The notes below the pieces were generated by a model. That model ran no database searches. It worked only from the letters and a program-made list of their open reading frames with translations, and was not told the DNA's origin. The translations under genes were made by a program, and so were the position numbers. DNA of 30,944 nt from Rhodocyclaceae bacterium UBA2250 (lineage in GTDB: Bacteria; Pseudomonadota; Gammaproteobacteria; Burkholderiales; Rhodocyclaceae), in assembly GCA_002347285.1 (NCBI GenBank), contig DDXW01000071.1, positions 1 to 30,944 on the forward strand, read 5' to 3'. Shown piece by piece: positions 9,237 to 17,213 of the stretch (position 1 is the stretch's first letter; every line of letters starts with the position of its first letter).

Positions 9237-10103
9237 GGTCGCCATCCCGAGCAGGGTGCTCGCCGAGATCAGCCAGGCGACGCGCGCTCCGTCGCCGCCC
9301 ATGCGCTGGGTCAGGATGTAGGCCGAGGAAGCCGTCGGCAGCGCGGCGAACATGATCGCGATGTCGAAGTGGATGCCGGACAAGCCGACCTGCCGCCCGA
9401 CGAAGTAGGCGATCACCGGCATCGCCAGCAGCTTCACCGCCAGCAGCCAGGCCGCCGCGCCGCGACCGTCCGGTCCGAGCGCGCCGCGCAGCTTGAGCGC
9501 CGCGCCGACCGTGAGCAGGCCGAGCGCGATCGCCGCCTCGGCCAGCCGGCCGAGAAACTGTCCGACCGGCGCCGGCACGCCGAAGCCGGCGAGGTTCCAA
9601 GCCAGCGCTGCGAGCGTGGCGAGGAACAGCGGGTTCTTCGCCAGTTCGCGCCACACCGAGGCCTCGGCGTGGCGTGCCAGCATCCACACCGCCGCGATGT
9701 TGGCAAAGGGCACCATGCCGCCGGCCAGCAGGCCCATCGCCGCGATGCCGGCCGCGCCGTGCAGCTTGGCCGCCACCGCGAGGCCGATGTAGGTGTTGTA
9801 GCGAAAGGCGCACTGGAACTGCGACGAGAAGGAGATCGGCGCGAGCCGGACGAAGGGCCGCATCGCCAGCGCCAGCAGCATCGCGCCGGCCATCGCCGCC
9901 GCGCCGGTGCCGATCAGCGGCACGGCCGCGAAGGACAGCGGCGTCTTGGTGATCGCGTTGAACAGCAGCGCCGGGAACAGCACGAAGTAGATGAGCTTTT
10001 CCAGGCCGACCCAGAAGCCGTCGCCCAGCGCCATCCAGCGCCGCAGGCCGTAGCCGAGCAGGATCAGCGCGAAATCGGGGAAGAGCGTCAGGGCGGTCTG
10101 CAC
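9207..10103 (-). CDS. AEC-family (auxin efflux carrier-like) transporter
   Basis: The 298-residue integral membrane protein belongs to the AEC family of secondary carriers (MdcF/YfdV-like, often for malonate, malate or other organic acids). It is hydrophobic throughout with about ten helix-like segments. The N-terminal region ALTLFPDFALILLGYGLRRW and LIYFVLFPALLFNAI are typical of the family, as is the FRYNTYIGLAVAAK repeat. The start is GTG, 7 nt after the stop of the racemase gene, so the two are co-transcribed. Co-transcription with an acyl-CoA enzyme hints at an organic acid substrate, but specificity cannot be read. The 3' end overlaps phaM on the opposite strand. Confidence 0.85.
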   Translation of the reverse strand: MQTALTLFPDFALILLGYGLRRWMALGDGFWVGLEKLIYFVLFPALLFNAITKTPLSFAAVPLIGTGAAAMAGAMLLALAMRPFVRLAPISFSSQFQCAFRYNTYIGLAVAAKLHGAAGIAAMGLLAGGMVPFANIAAVWMLARHAEASVWRELAKNPLFLATLAALAWNLAGFGVPAPVGQFLGRLAEAAIALGLLTVGAALKLRGALGPDGRGAAAWLLAVKLLAMPVIAYFVGRQVGLSGIHFDIAIMFAALPTASSAYILTQRMGGDGARVAWLISASTLLGMATLPLWLAFLT

Positions 10104-10110
10104 CGCCGTT

Positions 10111-11304
10111 TTATATCACGCCGCTCCGTCGCAGCTGCTCGATCTCCGCCGCGCCGTAGCCCGCCGCGGCGAGGATCGCCGCCCCGTCGGCGCCGACTTT
10201 CGGCGCGGGCCGCCGCACTGCGAAGTCCAGCCCGCTCATCTTGAACGGCAGCGAAAACTGCTTCAGGCCGTCGGCCTCCGGCAGCATGCCGCGCGCCATG
10301 AGCTGCGGATGCGCCATCGCCTCCTCGAAGCTCAGCACCGGCGTCACGCCGCAATCGACGTTTTCGAACAGCGCGGCCCAGTGCGCGAGCGGCCGGCCGG
10401 CCAACAGCGCGGCGACTTCGGCGCGCGTGCGCTCGCCCGCCGCGCCGCGCGCCAGGCCGTGGGGCTTCAGGTCGGGCCGGCCGAGCGCGTCGCAGAACAG
10501 CTGCCAGAACTTCGGCTCGAGCGCGCCGACCGCCAGCCAGCGGTCGTCCTGCGTCCGGTACAGGCCGTAGGCCGGCAGGCCGCCGCTCAGGTCGTCGGTG
10601 CCGCGCGGCAGCGTGCCGCCGCGCGCCAGCACCGACAGCAGCCCGGTGTAGGCATGCGCGAAGGTCGCGTCGGTCATCGACACATCGACGTAGCGGCCCT
10701 CCCCCGTCGCCCGCGCGCCGAGCAGCGCGGCGAGGATGCCCATCGCCGCGGTCAGCGCGCCGCCGAGCAGGTCGCCGATCTGCAGGTTGGGGATCGCCGG
10801 ATCGCCGTCCCGCGTGCCGATCTGGTCGAGCACGCCCGACGTGGCGATGTAGTTGAGGTCGTGGCCGGCGCGGTCGCGCCAAGGACCGTCCTGGCCATAG
10901 CCGGTGATGGCGCAATAGACGATCTGCGGGTTGATCGCCTTCACCGCCGCGTAGCCGACGCCGAGTTTGTCGACCACGCCCGGCCGGAAGCTCTCGACGA
11001 TCGCGTCGGCGTCGCGTGCGAGGCGCAGGAACACTTTCACACCTTCCGGCTGCTTGAGGTCGAGGCGCATGCCGCGTTTGTTTCGATTCACCACGCGGAA
11101 GAAGAAGCTGTCCTCCCCGGGCGCGGCGCCGAGGCCCATGGTGCGCGCGTAGTCGCCCGCCCCGCTATGGTCGAACCCCTCGATCTTGATCACCTCCGCG
11201 CCGAGATCGGCGAGGTGCAGCGTGCACACCGGCCCGGGCAGCAGACGGGTGAGATCGAGCACCTTGATGCCGGCGAGCGGTGCCGAAGCCGTTGATGCGT
11301 TCAT
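10111..11304 (-). CDS. Alpha-methylacyl-CoA racemase (CaiB/BaiF family)
   Basis: This CoA-transferase III family protein (397 residues) most likely interconverts (2R)- and (2S)-2-methylacyl-CoA esters, a step needed to degrade branched fatty acids and sterol side chains. It begins with the family opening GIKVLDLTRLLPGPVCTLHLADLGAEVIKIE. It carries RAGHDLNYIATSG (His148, Asp149), IGDLLGG (Asp178) and GALEPKFW (Glu263). The spacings His148-Asp178-Glu263 equal those of catalytic His126-Asp156-Glu241 known from the mycobacterial racemase MCR (numbering from memory). This argues for a racemase over a CoA transferase. A ribosome binding site is not obvious before the ATG. The AEC carrier follows in the same operon. 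Confidence 0.85.
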   Translation of the reverse strand: MNASTASAPLAGIKVLDLTRLLPGPVCTLHLADLGAEVIKIEGFDHSGAGDYARTMGLGAAPGEDSFFFRVVNRNKRGMRLDLKQPEGVKVFLRLARDADAIVESFRPGVVDKLGVGYAAVKAINPQIVYCAITGYGQDGPWRDRAGHDLNYIATSGVLDQIGTRDGDPAIPNLQIGDLLGGALTAAMGILAALLGARATGEGRYVDVSMTDATFAHAYTGLLSVLARGGTLPRGTDDLSGGLPAYGLYRTQDDRWLAVGALEPKFWQLFCDALGRPDLKPHGLARGAAGERTRAEVAALLAGRPLAHWAALFENVDCGVTPVLSFEEAMAHPQLMARGMLPEADGLKQFSLPFKMSGLDFAVRRPAPKVGADGAAILAAAGYGAAEIEQLRRSGVI

Positions 11305-11355
11305 GGAGGGATCTGCGGATATGATCGGAAGATCGAATGCTAGCCGAACTCAGCC

Positions 11356-11691
11356 ATGCCGAAACCGACGCGCTCAGCGCCCGTCACCGCCGCCCCCGCC
11401 AGGTCGGAACGCTGGTCGCAGCGCGTGACGGAGAGCAGCAACGCGCTCGACCTCGAGCCCGGCGTGTTCACGCTGGCCGAGCCGCGCATGATCGCGCTGT
11501 CGCTCAAGGCGTCGGCCGAGCGCAGCACGCGCCGCAAGGCGCCGCCGTTCCGTTCGGCGATGTCGATGCTCAATTTCTTCATCAATCGCGCCGGCCGGCA
11601 GCTGAACGCCGAGCAGCGCGCGCGGCTCGAAGCCGCCAAGGACGAACTGCGCGATCTCTTCGGCCGGCCGCGCCGGGCGCCGCCGCGCTGA
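11356..11691 (+). CDS. DUF3175 protein
   Basis: The 111-residue basic protein matches the DUF3175 pattern as I know it: WSQRVTESSNALDLEPGVFT, then the IALSLKASAERSTRRKAPPFRSAMSMLNFFINRAG core, and a C-terminal helix ending DELRDLFGR. No function is established for the family, and no membrane or secretion signal is seen. It sits alone between two leftward units. The stop codon runs directly into a copy of the 24-bp repeat that separates it from the convergent PaaK-like gene. Confidence 0.8.
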   Translation: MPKPTRSAPVTAAPARSERWSQRVTESSNALDLEPGVFTLAEPRMIALSLKASAERSTRRKAPPFRSAMSMLNFFINRAGRQLNAEQRARLEAAKDELRDLFGRPRRAPPR

Positions 11692-11713
11692 AACTCGGCG
11701 CCGGCGGGGCGGC
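11690..11713 (-). repeat. 24-bp dispersed repeat, copy between convergent genes
   Basis: This copy overlaps the last stop base of the DUF3175 gene and ends 2 nt before the stop of the PaaK-like gene, filling the whole gap. On the plus strand GGCGCC, an 8-nt GGCGGGGC loop and GGCGCC can form a hairpin. On the minus strand it ends in GAGTTT, the right orientation for a terminator of the long liv operon. Confidence 0.7.
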
Positions 11714-11715
11714 GC

Positions 11716-12969
11716 CTAATCGAATTTCCGTTCGTCGCTGATCACCTTGCCGTCGTTCGGCAGGCTGGCGGCGAACACCACCTCGCCGCGCAGCTTGGTC
11801 AGCTCGCGCAGGCTGTCGGCGACCGCGGCGGCGAGCGCGGCGGCACCCTCCCCCCGCCCGTTGCCCTCGCAGTGCAGCGTCATCGTGTCGATGCCGCCGG
11901 GGTTGGTGACGACCAGGCGCGCGCGGGCGATCTGCGGATGGCGCTTGATCACCGCGGCGATCTGCTCGGGATGGACGAACATGCCCTTGATCTTGGCGGC
12001 CTGGTCGGCGCGGCCGAGCCAGCCCTTGATGCGCATGTTGGTGCGGCCGCAGGGCGAGGGCGCGCAGAGCGATTCGGGCAGGATCGCCGACAGGTCGCCG
12101 GTGCCGAAGCGGATCAGCGGGTAGTCGGCGTTGAACAGCGTGACGACGACCTCGCCGACCTCGCCGTGCGGCACCGGCTCGCCGGTGCCGGGGCGGACGA
12201 TCTCGAGGAGCACGCCCTCGTCGACGACGAGGCCCTGGCGCGCCGCCGTCTCGTAGGCGATCGAGCCGAGGTCGGCGGACGCATAGACCTGGTAGCCATC
12301 GACGCCGCGCGCGCGCAGCGCTTCGCGCAGCGGCGGCAGGAAGGCCTCGCCCGAGACCAGCGCCTTCTTCAGCGACGGGATCGCCAGGCCGAGTTCGTCG
12401 GCCTTGTCGAGCAGGATGCGCAGGAAGGAGGGCGTGCCGACGTAGGCGTCCGGCTGCAGGTCAGCCATCGCCCCCACCTGCTGCTCGGTCTGGCCGACCC
12501 CGCCCGGGAAGACCGTGCAGCCGAGCGCCAGCGCTCCGGCCTCGAGCAGCCAGGCGCCCGGCGTCATGTGGTAGGAGAAGCTGTTGTGCACCAGGTCGCC
12601 GGCGCGCACGCCGGCGGCGTACAGCGCGCGCGCGGTGCGCCAGTAATCCGGCTGGCGGCCTTCCGGTTCGTAGATCGGGCCGGGCGAGGCGAACACGCGG
12701 CCGAGCGCGCCCCAGCCGGACGCAGCCAGGCCGCCGAGCGGGCGGCGGCGCTTCTGCAACTCGATCAGCTCGTGCTTGCGCAGCACCGGCAGCCGGGCCA
12801 GCGCCGCGCGCGAGTCGATCGCGGCGGCATCGACGCCGTGCAGGATCTCGGCGAAATGCGGCGCATTGGCCTTGGCGTGGGCGATCTGGCGCGGCAGGCG
12901 CGCCAGCAGGTCGCGCTCGCGTTCCCGCGGATCGCGCGTCTCGAGGGCGTCGAAATGGTCGCCGTTCAT
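11716..12969 (-). CDS. Phenylacetate-CoA ligase (PaaK)-like protein with altered P-loop
   Basis: The 417-residue protein is homologous to PaaK-type adenylate-forming ligases. Family segments include NSFSYHMTPGAWLLEAGALA, FPGGVGQTEQQV, YVGTPSFLRILLDKADELG, GYQVYASADLGSIAYE, ADYPLIRFGTGDLSAILPES and the C-terminal GRADQAAKIKGMFVHPEQI. The usual ATP-binding P-loop (SSGTTG-like) is replaced by FASPGPIYEPEG at residues 93-104, so ligase activity should not be assumed. The start overlaps the LivF-like stop (ATGA, 12966-12969), which also shows that the longer open frame extending to 14511 is not the gene. It is the last gene of the acyl-CoA synthetase/ABC transporter operon, suggesting a role in activating or handling the imported acid. 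Confidence 0.85.
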   Translation of the reverse strand: MNGDHFDALETRDPRERERDLLARLPRQIAHAKANAPHFAEILHGVDAAAIDSRAALARLPVLRKHELIELQKRRRPLGGLAASGWGALGRVFASPGPIYEPEGRQPDYWRTARALYAAGVRAGDLVHNSFSYHMTPGAWLLEAGALALGCTVFPGGVGQTEQQVGAMADLQPDAYVGTPSFLRILLDKADELGLAIPSLKKALVSGEAFLPPLREALRARGVDGYQVYASADLGSIAYETAARQGLVVDEGVLLEIVRPGTGEPVPHGEVGEVVVTLFNADYPLIRFGTGDLSAILPESLCAPSPCGRTNMRIKGWLGRADQAAKIKGMFVHPEQIAAVIKRHPQIARARLVVTNPGGIDTMTLHCEGNGRGEGAAALAAAVADSLRELTKLRGEVVFAASLPNDGKVISDERKFD

Positions 12970-13769
12970 GCCAGCCAGCGCTTGCGGCGACGGTAATGCT
13001 TCACTTCGCGGAAGCTCTTGCGGCCCTGGGAGGACAGGCCGAGGTAGAACTCCTTGACGTCCTCGTTGCTGCGCAGCTCGGCGGCCTCGCCCTCCATGAC
13101 GACGCGGCCGTTCTCGAGGATGTAGCCGAAGTCGGCGTAGCGCAGCGCGACCATGGTGTTCTGCTCGGCGAGCAGGAAGCTCACCTTCTCGCGCTGGTTG
13201 AGATCGCGCACGATCTCGAAGATCTCCTCGACGATCTGCGGCGCGAGCCCCATCGAGGGCTCGTCGAGCAGGATCATCTCCGGATTGGCCATCAGCGCGC
13301 GGCCGATGGCGGTCATCTGCTGCTCGCCGCCGGAGGTGTAGCCGGCCTGCGAGCCGCGCCGCTGCTTGAGGCGCGGGAAGTACTGGTAGACCTTCTCGAG
13401 GCTGGCCTTCTGCTCGGCGCGCGACTGCGTCCGCGTGTAGGCGCCGGTGAGCAGATTCTCCTCGACGGTCAGGTGGGCGAAGCAGTGGCGGCCTTCCATC
13501 ACCTGGATCACGCCGCCCCGCACCAGTTCGTTGGGCGTGAGCTGGTCGACGCGCCGTTGCTTGAACTGGATGTCGCCCTTGGTCACCTCGCCGCGCTCGG
13601 CACGCAGCAGGTTGGAGATGGCTTTCAGGGTGGTCGTCTTGCCGGCGCCGTTGGCGCCGAGCAGGGCGACGATCTTGCCCTGCGGTACCTCGAGCGACAC
13701 CCCCTTGAGCACGAGGATGACGTGGTCGTAGATGACCTCGATGTTGTTGATGGAGAGATAGGCGCTCAT
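12966..13769 (-). CDS. Branched-chain-type ABC transporter ATP-binding protein (LivF-like)
   Basis: This is the second ATPase of the LIV-type (HAAT) importer. At 267 residues, with Walker A GANGAGKTT (38-46), signature SGGEQQMTAIGRAL and Walker B MILLDEPSMGLAP, it is complete. The start MSAYLSINNIEVIYDHV was chosen over an ATG 14 codons upstream because LivF proteins begin just before the first strand; the longer version would reach into the hairpin. A large hairpin separates it from the binding-protein gene. It overlaps the PaaK-like gene by 4 nt. Confidence 0.92.
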   Translation of the reverse strand: MSAYLSINNIEVIYDHVILVLKGVSLEVPQGKIVALLGANGAGKTTTLKAISNLLRAERGEVTKGDIQFKQRRVDQLTPNELVRGGVIQVMEGRHCFAHLTVEENLLTGAYTRTQSRAEQKASLEKVYQYFPRLKQRRGSQAGYTSGGEQQMTAIGRALMANPEMILLDEPSMGLAPQIVEEIFEIVRDLNQREKVSFLLAEQNTMVALRYADFGYILENGRVVMEGEAAELRSNEDVKEFYLGLSSQGRKSFREVKHYRRRKRWLA

Positions 13770-13786
13770 GACGGTTCCCGGGTGGG

Positions 13787-13837
13787 AAAAGCCGGCGCCG
13801 GCAGGCGGCATTCGCCGCCCCGCCAGCGCCGGCTTTT
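13787..13837. terminator. Large hairpin of two inverted 24-bp repeats between livK- and livF-like genes
   Basis: Two inverted copies of the dispersed repeat, in a variant with AAAAGCC in place of AAAACTC, face each other across a few bases (left arm from 13787, right arm 13814-13837). The outer arms AAAAGCCGGCG and CGCCGGCTTTT pair perfectly and pairing continues through a wobble inward. It follows the binding-protein gene. By analogy with REP sequences in E. coli mal, it may attenuate transcription or protect the upstream mRNA so that binding protein is made in excess. Confidence 0.7.
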
Positions 13838-13841
13838 CGGC

Positions 13842-15170
13842 TTACTTCTCTTTGCTGCAGTCGCGCGGCGTGACGCCCTTCTCTTTCGCGTACTTCGCCG
13901 CGTCGGCCTGGAACAGCGGGTGGATCAGCTGCTTGTTGCCCTCGATCCAGTCGGTCAGCACCACCCACTTGCTGCCATCCCACTGCTGCATCTTCACCTT
14001 GCCCGAACCTTCGTGGTTGCTGCAGGAAGTCTTCACGTCGGGCAGCAGGCCGGTGGCGCCGATCTGTCTGAGGCGCGCCTCGGTGATGTTGAGGTTCTCC
14101 AGGCCCCAGCGCACCTGCTCGGCGTTCATCGCCTTGCCCTTGCCGTACTTGGCCTGCGCGGTCAGCAGGGCCTCGACCGACAGCACGGCGGCGGAAACGC
14201 CGCGGTTGTAGAGGACGGTGCCGAGCTTGGACTTGTCGGACAGGTTGCCCTTTCCGCCGCCATAGACGGTCTTCTCGATGTCGGCGATCAGCGGCACGCC
14301 CTTGCCGGCGACGTTCCAGGTGGCGGACATGTAGCCCTTGGCGGCGTCGCCGGCCGGCACGGTGTCCTCCTCGGAACCGGCCCACCATGAACCGATCATC
14401 TTGTCGCGCGGATAACCGACCTTCTGCGCCGCCTTGAGTGCGGTCTGATTCATCACGCCCCAGCCCCACATGATCACGTAATCGGGCTTCTCCTGGCGGA
14501 TGCGTAACCACTGGGACCCCTGTTCGTTGCCCGGGTGGGCGACGGGAATCTGCACCAGTTCGAACTTGCCCAACCGTGCTTCGGCTTCCAGGGCGAGGAT
14601 CGGCTCCTTGCCGTAGGCGGAGTCATGATAGAGGAACACGATCTTCTTGCCTTCGAGGCTGCCGTTGTTCTTGTCCTTGAGGAACTTGATGATCGCCGAG
14701 GCCTGCATCTGGTAGGTGGTCACCAGCGGGAAGGCCCAGGGGAAGACCGAGCCGTCCACCGCGGAAGTGAGGCCATAGCCCATCATGGCGAGCGGCAGTT
14801 TGTCGGCAGCGGACTTGTCCACCAAGGCATAGGAAATACCGGTGGCCATCGTGTGGATCGGGCCGGGTGCCTTCTGCGCCTTGGACTTCATGCGCTCGTA
14901 GCACTCCACGCCCTTGGCGTTGTTGTACTCGGTCTCGCACTCTTCCCAGGTGACCTGCACGCCGTCGATGCCGCCCTTCATGTTGACGTAGCTCAGGTAG
15001 TCGATGAAGCCGCCATAGAAGGCCTGGCCGTTGGCGCCGTAGGGGCCGACACGGTAGGAGGGAATCATGAAGAACTGCTCCTCGGCGGCCTGCGCGGACG
15101 GCAGGACCGCGCCGAAGCAGGCGGCGGCGACGGAAGTGGCGATGGCGAGCTGTTTGAACTTCTTGATCAT
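13842..15170 (-). CDS. ABC transporter periplasmic substrate-binding protein (LivK-like)
   Basis: The 442-residue periplasmic binding protein (Peripla_BP_6 type) captures the substrate for the LIV-type importer. The signal peptide is clear: a basic start MIKKFK, a hydrophobic stretch ATSVAAACFGAVL and an AQA-AEE cleavage site near residue 29. The mature part has the two-lobed family features, for example GGIDGVQVTWEECETEYN, LPLAMMGYG, IVFLYHDSAYGKEP and DYVIMWGWGVMNQTALKAAQ. Four cysteines in the mature protein (WEECE, VECYE, TSCSN, RDCSK) could form two disulfides. It begins 4 nt after GGAGAC-type ribosome binding sequence. The ligand is not readable; flanking CoA ligases suggest a carboxylic acid, not leucine. 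Confidence 0.9.
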   Translation of the reverse strand: MIKKFKQLAIATSVAAACFGAVLPSAQAAEEQFFMIPSYRVGPYGANGQAFYGGFIDYLSYVNMKGGIDGVQVTWEECETEYNNAKGVECYERMKSKAQKAPGPIHTMATGISYALVDKSAADKLPLAMMGYGLTSAVDGSVFPWAFPLVTTYQMQASAIIKFLKDKNNGSLEGKKIVFLYHDSAYGKEPILALEAEARLGKFELVQIPVAHPGNEQGSQWLRIRQEKPDYVIMWGWGVMNQTALKAAQKVGYPRDKMIGSWWAGSEEDTVPAGDAAKGYMSATWNVAGKGVPLIADIEKTVYGGGKGNLSDKSKLGTVLYNRGVSAAVLSVEALLTAQAKYGKGKAMNAEQVRWGLENLNITEARLRQIGATGLLPDVKTSCSNHEGSGKVKMQQWDGSKWVVLTDWIEGNKQLIHPLFQADAAKYAKEKGVTPRDCSKEK

Positions 15171-15207
15171 TTAAGTCTCCTCTTCGTTAGTGTTTGTTCA
15201 ACTGCGG

Positions 15208-16284
15208 TTAGTGCGGGAACGGCCACAGACGCAACTTCTCCTTGCCGATCTGCCACAGGCGGGCAAGGCCATGCGGCTCGACGATCAGGAAGAACATGAT
15301 CAGCGCGCCGAACACCATGAGCTGGATGTGCGACACCGTAGCGCTGCCGAAGGGCAGGCCGAGCAGATCGGAAAGCGCCGGCAGCGCGATGTCGAGGAAG
15401 ATCGGCAGCAGCAGGATGAAGGCCGCGCCGAGGAAGCTGCCGAGGATGCTGCCGACGCCGCCGACGATGATCATGAACAGGATCTTGAACGACAGGTCGA
15501 GCGAGAAGCCGTCCGGCTCGACCGAGCCGAGGTAGCAGAAGGCGTAGAGCGCGCCGGCGACGCCGCAGTAGAAGGAGCTGACCGCGAAGGCCAGCAGCTT
15601 GGTGCGCATCAGGCGGATGCCGATCACCTCGGCGGCGACGTCCATGTCGCGCACCGCCATCCAGGCGCGGCCGGTCGTCGAACGCACCATGTTCTTCGCC
15701 AGCAGCGCGAGCACCGCGACGATGGACAGCACCAGCAGGTAGCGCGACTGCGGCGTATCGAACGTGAAGCCGAGAATCTCGACGTTCGGCACCGAAATCA
15801 CCCCGGAGGACGAATTGTTCGACAGGTAGGGGAACTTGGTCAGGCACCAGACGATGAAGAACTGGGCCGCCAGCGTCGCCACGGCCAGGTAGAAGCCCTT
15901 GATGCGCAGGCTCGGCAGGCCGAACAGGATGCCGACGCCCGCCGCCGTCAGGCCGGCGAGGATGAAGGACAGCAGGATCGGCATGCCCTCGATGCGCACC
16001 TGGAAGTTGTAGGCGGCATAGGCGCCGACCGCCATGAACGCCGCCGAGCCGAGCGACAGCTGGCCGGCATAGCCGGTGAGGATGTTGAGGCCGAGCGCGG
16101 CAAGCGAAAAGATCAGGAAGGGGATCAGGATCGCGTTGAACCAGTAGTTGCCGGCCACGGCCGGCACCACGAGGAAGGCGACGGCGAGCAGCAGCAGGAT
16201 GCCGATGCGATCCTGGCGGATCGGGAAGATCTGCTGGTCGGCGGCGTAGCTGGTCTTGAATTGTCCGGTTTCTCTGTAGATCAT
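15208..16284 (-). CDS. Branched-chain-type ABC transporter permease (LivM-like)
   Basis: This is one of the two inner-membrane channel subunits. The 358 residues have about nine or ten hydrophobic helices, a family EAA-like loop in TGRAWMAVRDMDVAAEVIGI, and LNILTGYAGQLSLGSAAFMAVGAYAAY, characteristic of LivM. The ATG lies 3 nt after the LivH stop, so translation is probably coupled. A 37-nt gap with a good ribosome binding site follows before the binding protein. Confidence 0.93.
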   Translation of the reverse strand: MIYRETGQFKTSYAADQQIFPIRQDRIGILLLLAVAFLVVPAVAGNYWFNAILIPFLIFSLAALGLNILTGYAGQLSLGSAAFMAVGAYAAYNFQVRIEGMPILLSFILAGLTAAGVGILFGLPSLRIKGFYLAVATLAAQFFIVWCLTKFPYLSNNSSSGVISVPNVEILGFTFDTPQSRYLLVLSIVAVLALLAKNMVRSTTGRAWMAVRDMDVAAEVIGIRLMRTKLLAFAVSSFYCGVAGALYAFCYLGSVEPDGFSLDLSFKILFMIIVGGVGSILGSFLGAAFILLLPIFLDIALPALSDLLGLPFGSATVSHIQLMVFGALIMFFLIVEPHGLARLWQIGKEKLRLWPFPH

Positions 16285-16287
16285 CTG

Positions 16288-17202
16288 TTACACCCGATCG
16301 ATGTGCTTCTCGCCGAACAAGCCTTCCGGCCGCACCAGCAGGAACAGCAGCGCCAGAACGTAGGGGAACCAGCCCTCGATGCCGCCGAAGTTGCCGCCGA
16401 ACCAGCCGGCCATCACCGGCGGGATGTAGATCTCGGCGAGTTTTTCCGAGGCGCCGATGATCAGGCCGCCGACGATGGCGCCCGGCACCGAGGTGAAGCC
16501 GCCGAGGATCAGCACCGGCAGCGCCTTGAGCGCCGTGAAGGTGAGCGCGAACTGCACGCCGTTGCGCGAACCCCAGAGCATGCCGGCGACCAGCGCCACG
16601 AAGCCGGCCACCGCCCACACCAGCGCCCAGATGTGCTGCAGCGGGATGCCGATCGACAGGGCGGCCTGGTGGTCGTCGGCCACGGCGCGCAGCGCGCGGC
16701 CGACGCGCGTGTATTGGAAGAACAGCGCCAGCACGGCGACCAGCGCGAAAGCGATGCCTGCCGCCGCGAGGTCGAAGCTGCTGATCACCATGTTCCAGTT
16801 GTCGAGGATCCAGGGGATCGGCTCGTCGACCAGCCCGATGTCGAGCGGCCGCACCGCGTTGCCCCAGAGCAGCGGCGCCAGTCCCTCGACGAAGAACGCC
16901 AGGCCGATGGTCGCCATGAACAGCGCGATCGGCGGCTGGTTGACCATCTTGCGCAGCACGAACTTCTCGGTGGCGATGCCGAACAGCGTCATGACGACGA
17001 AGGCGAGGACGAAGGCGAGCCACAGCGGTGCGCCCTTTTCCATGAAGCCGACCAGCGACAGTGCGGCGAAGAAGACCATCGCGCCCTGGGCGAAATTGAA
17101 CACGCCCGACGCCTTGAAGATCAGCACGAAGCCGAGCGCCACCAGCGAGTACATCACGCCGGAGAGCAGGCCGCCGATGAGGACTTCCAGGAAGAATTGC
17201 AT
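16288..17202 (-). CDS. Branched-chain-type ABC transporter permease (LivH-like)
   Basis: This second membrane permease has 304 residues from the ATG at 17202, which has GGAGAG 8 nt upstream and gives the usual LivH N-terminus MQFFLEVLIGGLLSGVMYSL. Family motifs include ALGFVLIFKASGVFNFAQGAM and, near the C-terminus, LGGFTSVPGAIVGGLIIGASEKL. Open frame continues upstream into livG, but those residues are an out-of-frame reading of the ATPase gene. It lies 11 nt after livG. Confidence 0.93.
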   Translation of the reverse strand: MQFFLEVLIGGLLSGVMYSLVALGFVLIFKASGVFNFAQGAMVFFAALSLVGFMEKGAPLWLAFVLAFVVMTLFGIATEKFVLRKMVNQPPIALFMATIGLAFFVEGLAPLLWGNAVRPLDIGLVDEPIPWILDNWNMVISSFDLAAAGIAFALVAVLALFFQYTRVGRALRAVADDHQAALSIGIPLQHIWALVWAVAGFVALVAGMLWGSRNGVQFALTFTALKALPVLILGGFTSVPGAIVGGLIIGASEKLAEIYIPPVMAGWFGGNFGGIEGWFPYVLALLFLLVRPEGLFGEKHIDRV

Positions 17203-17213
17203 GGCCGGCTCTC

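Noticed and set aside
11716..14511. One 931-codon minus-strand gene
   Set aside because: Only the last 417 codons are a real protein (PaaK-like). The earlier part is an out-of-frame reading of the binding-protein and LivF genes; the true start overlaps the LivF stop by ATGA.
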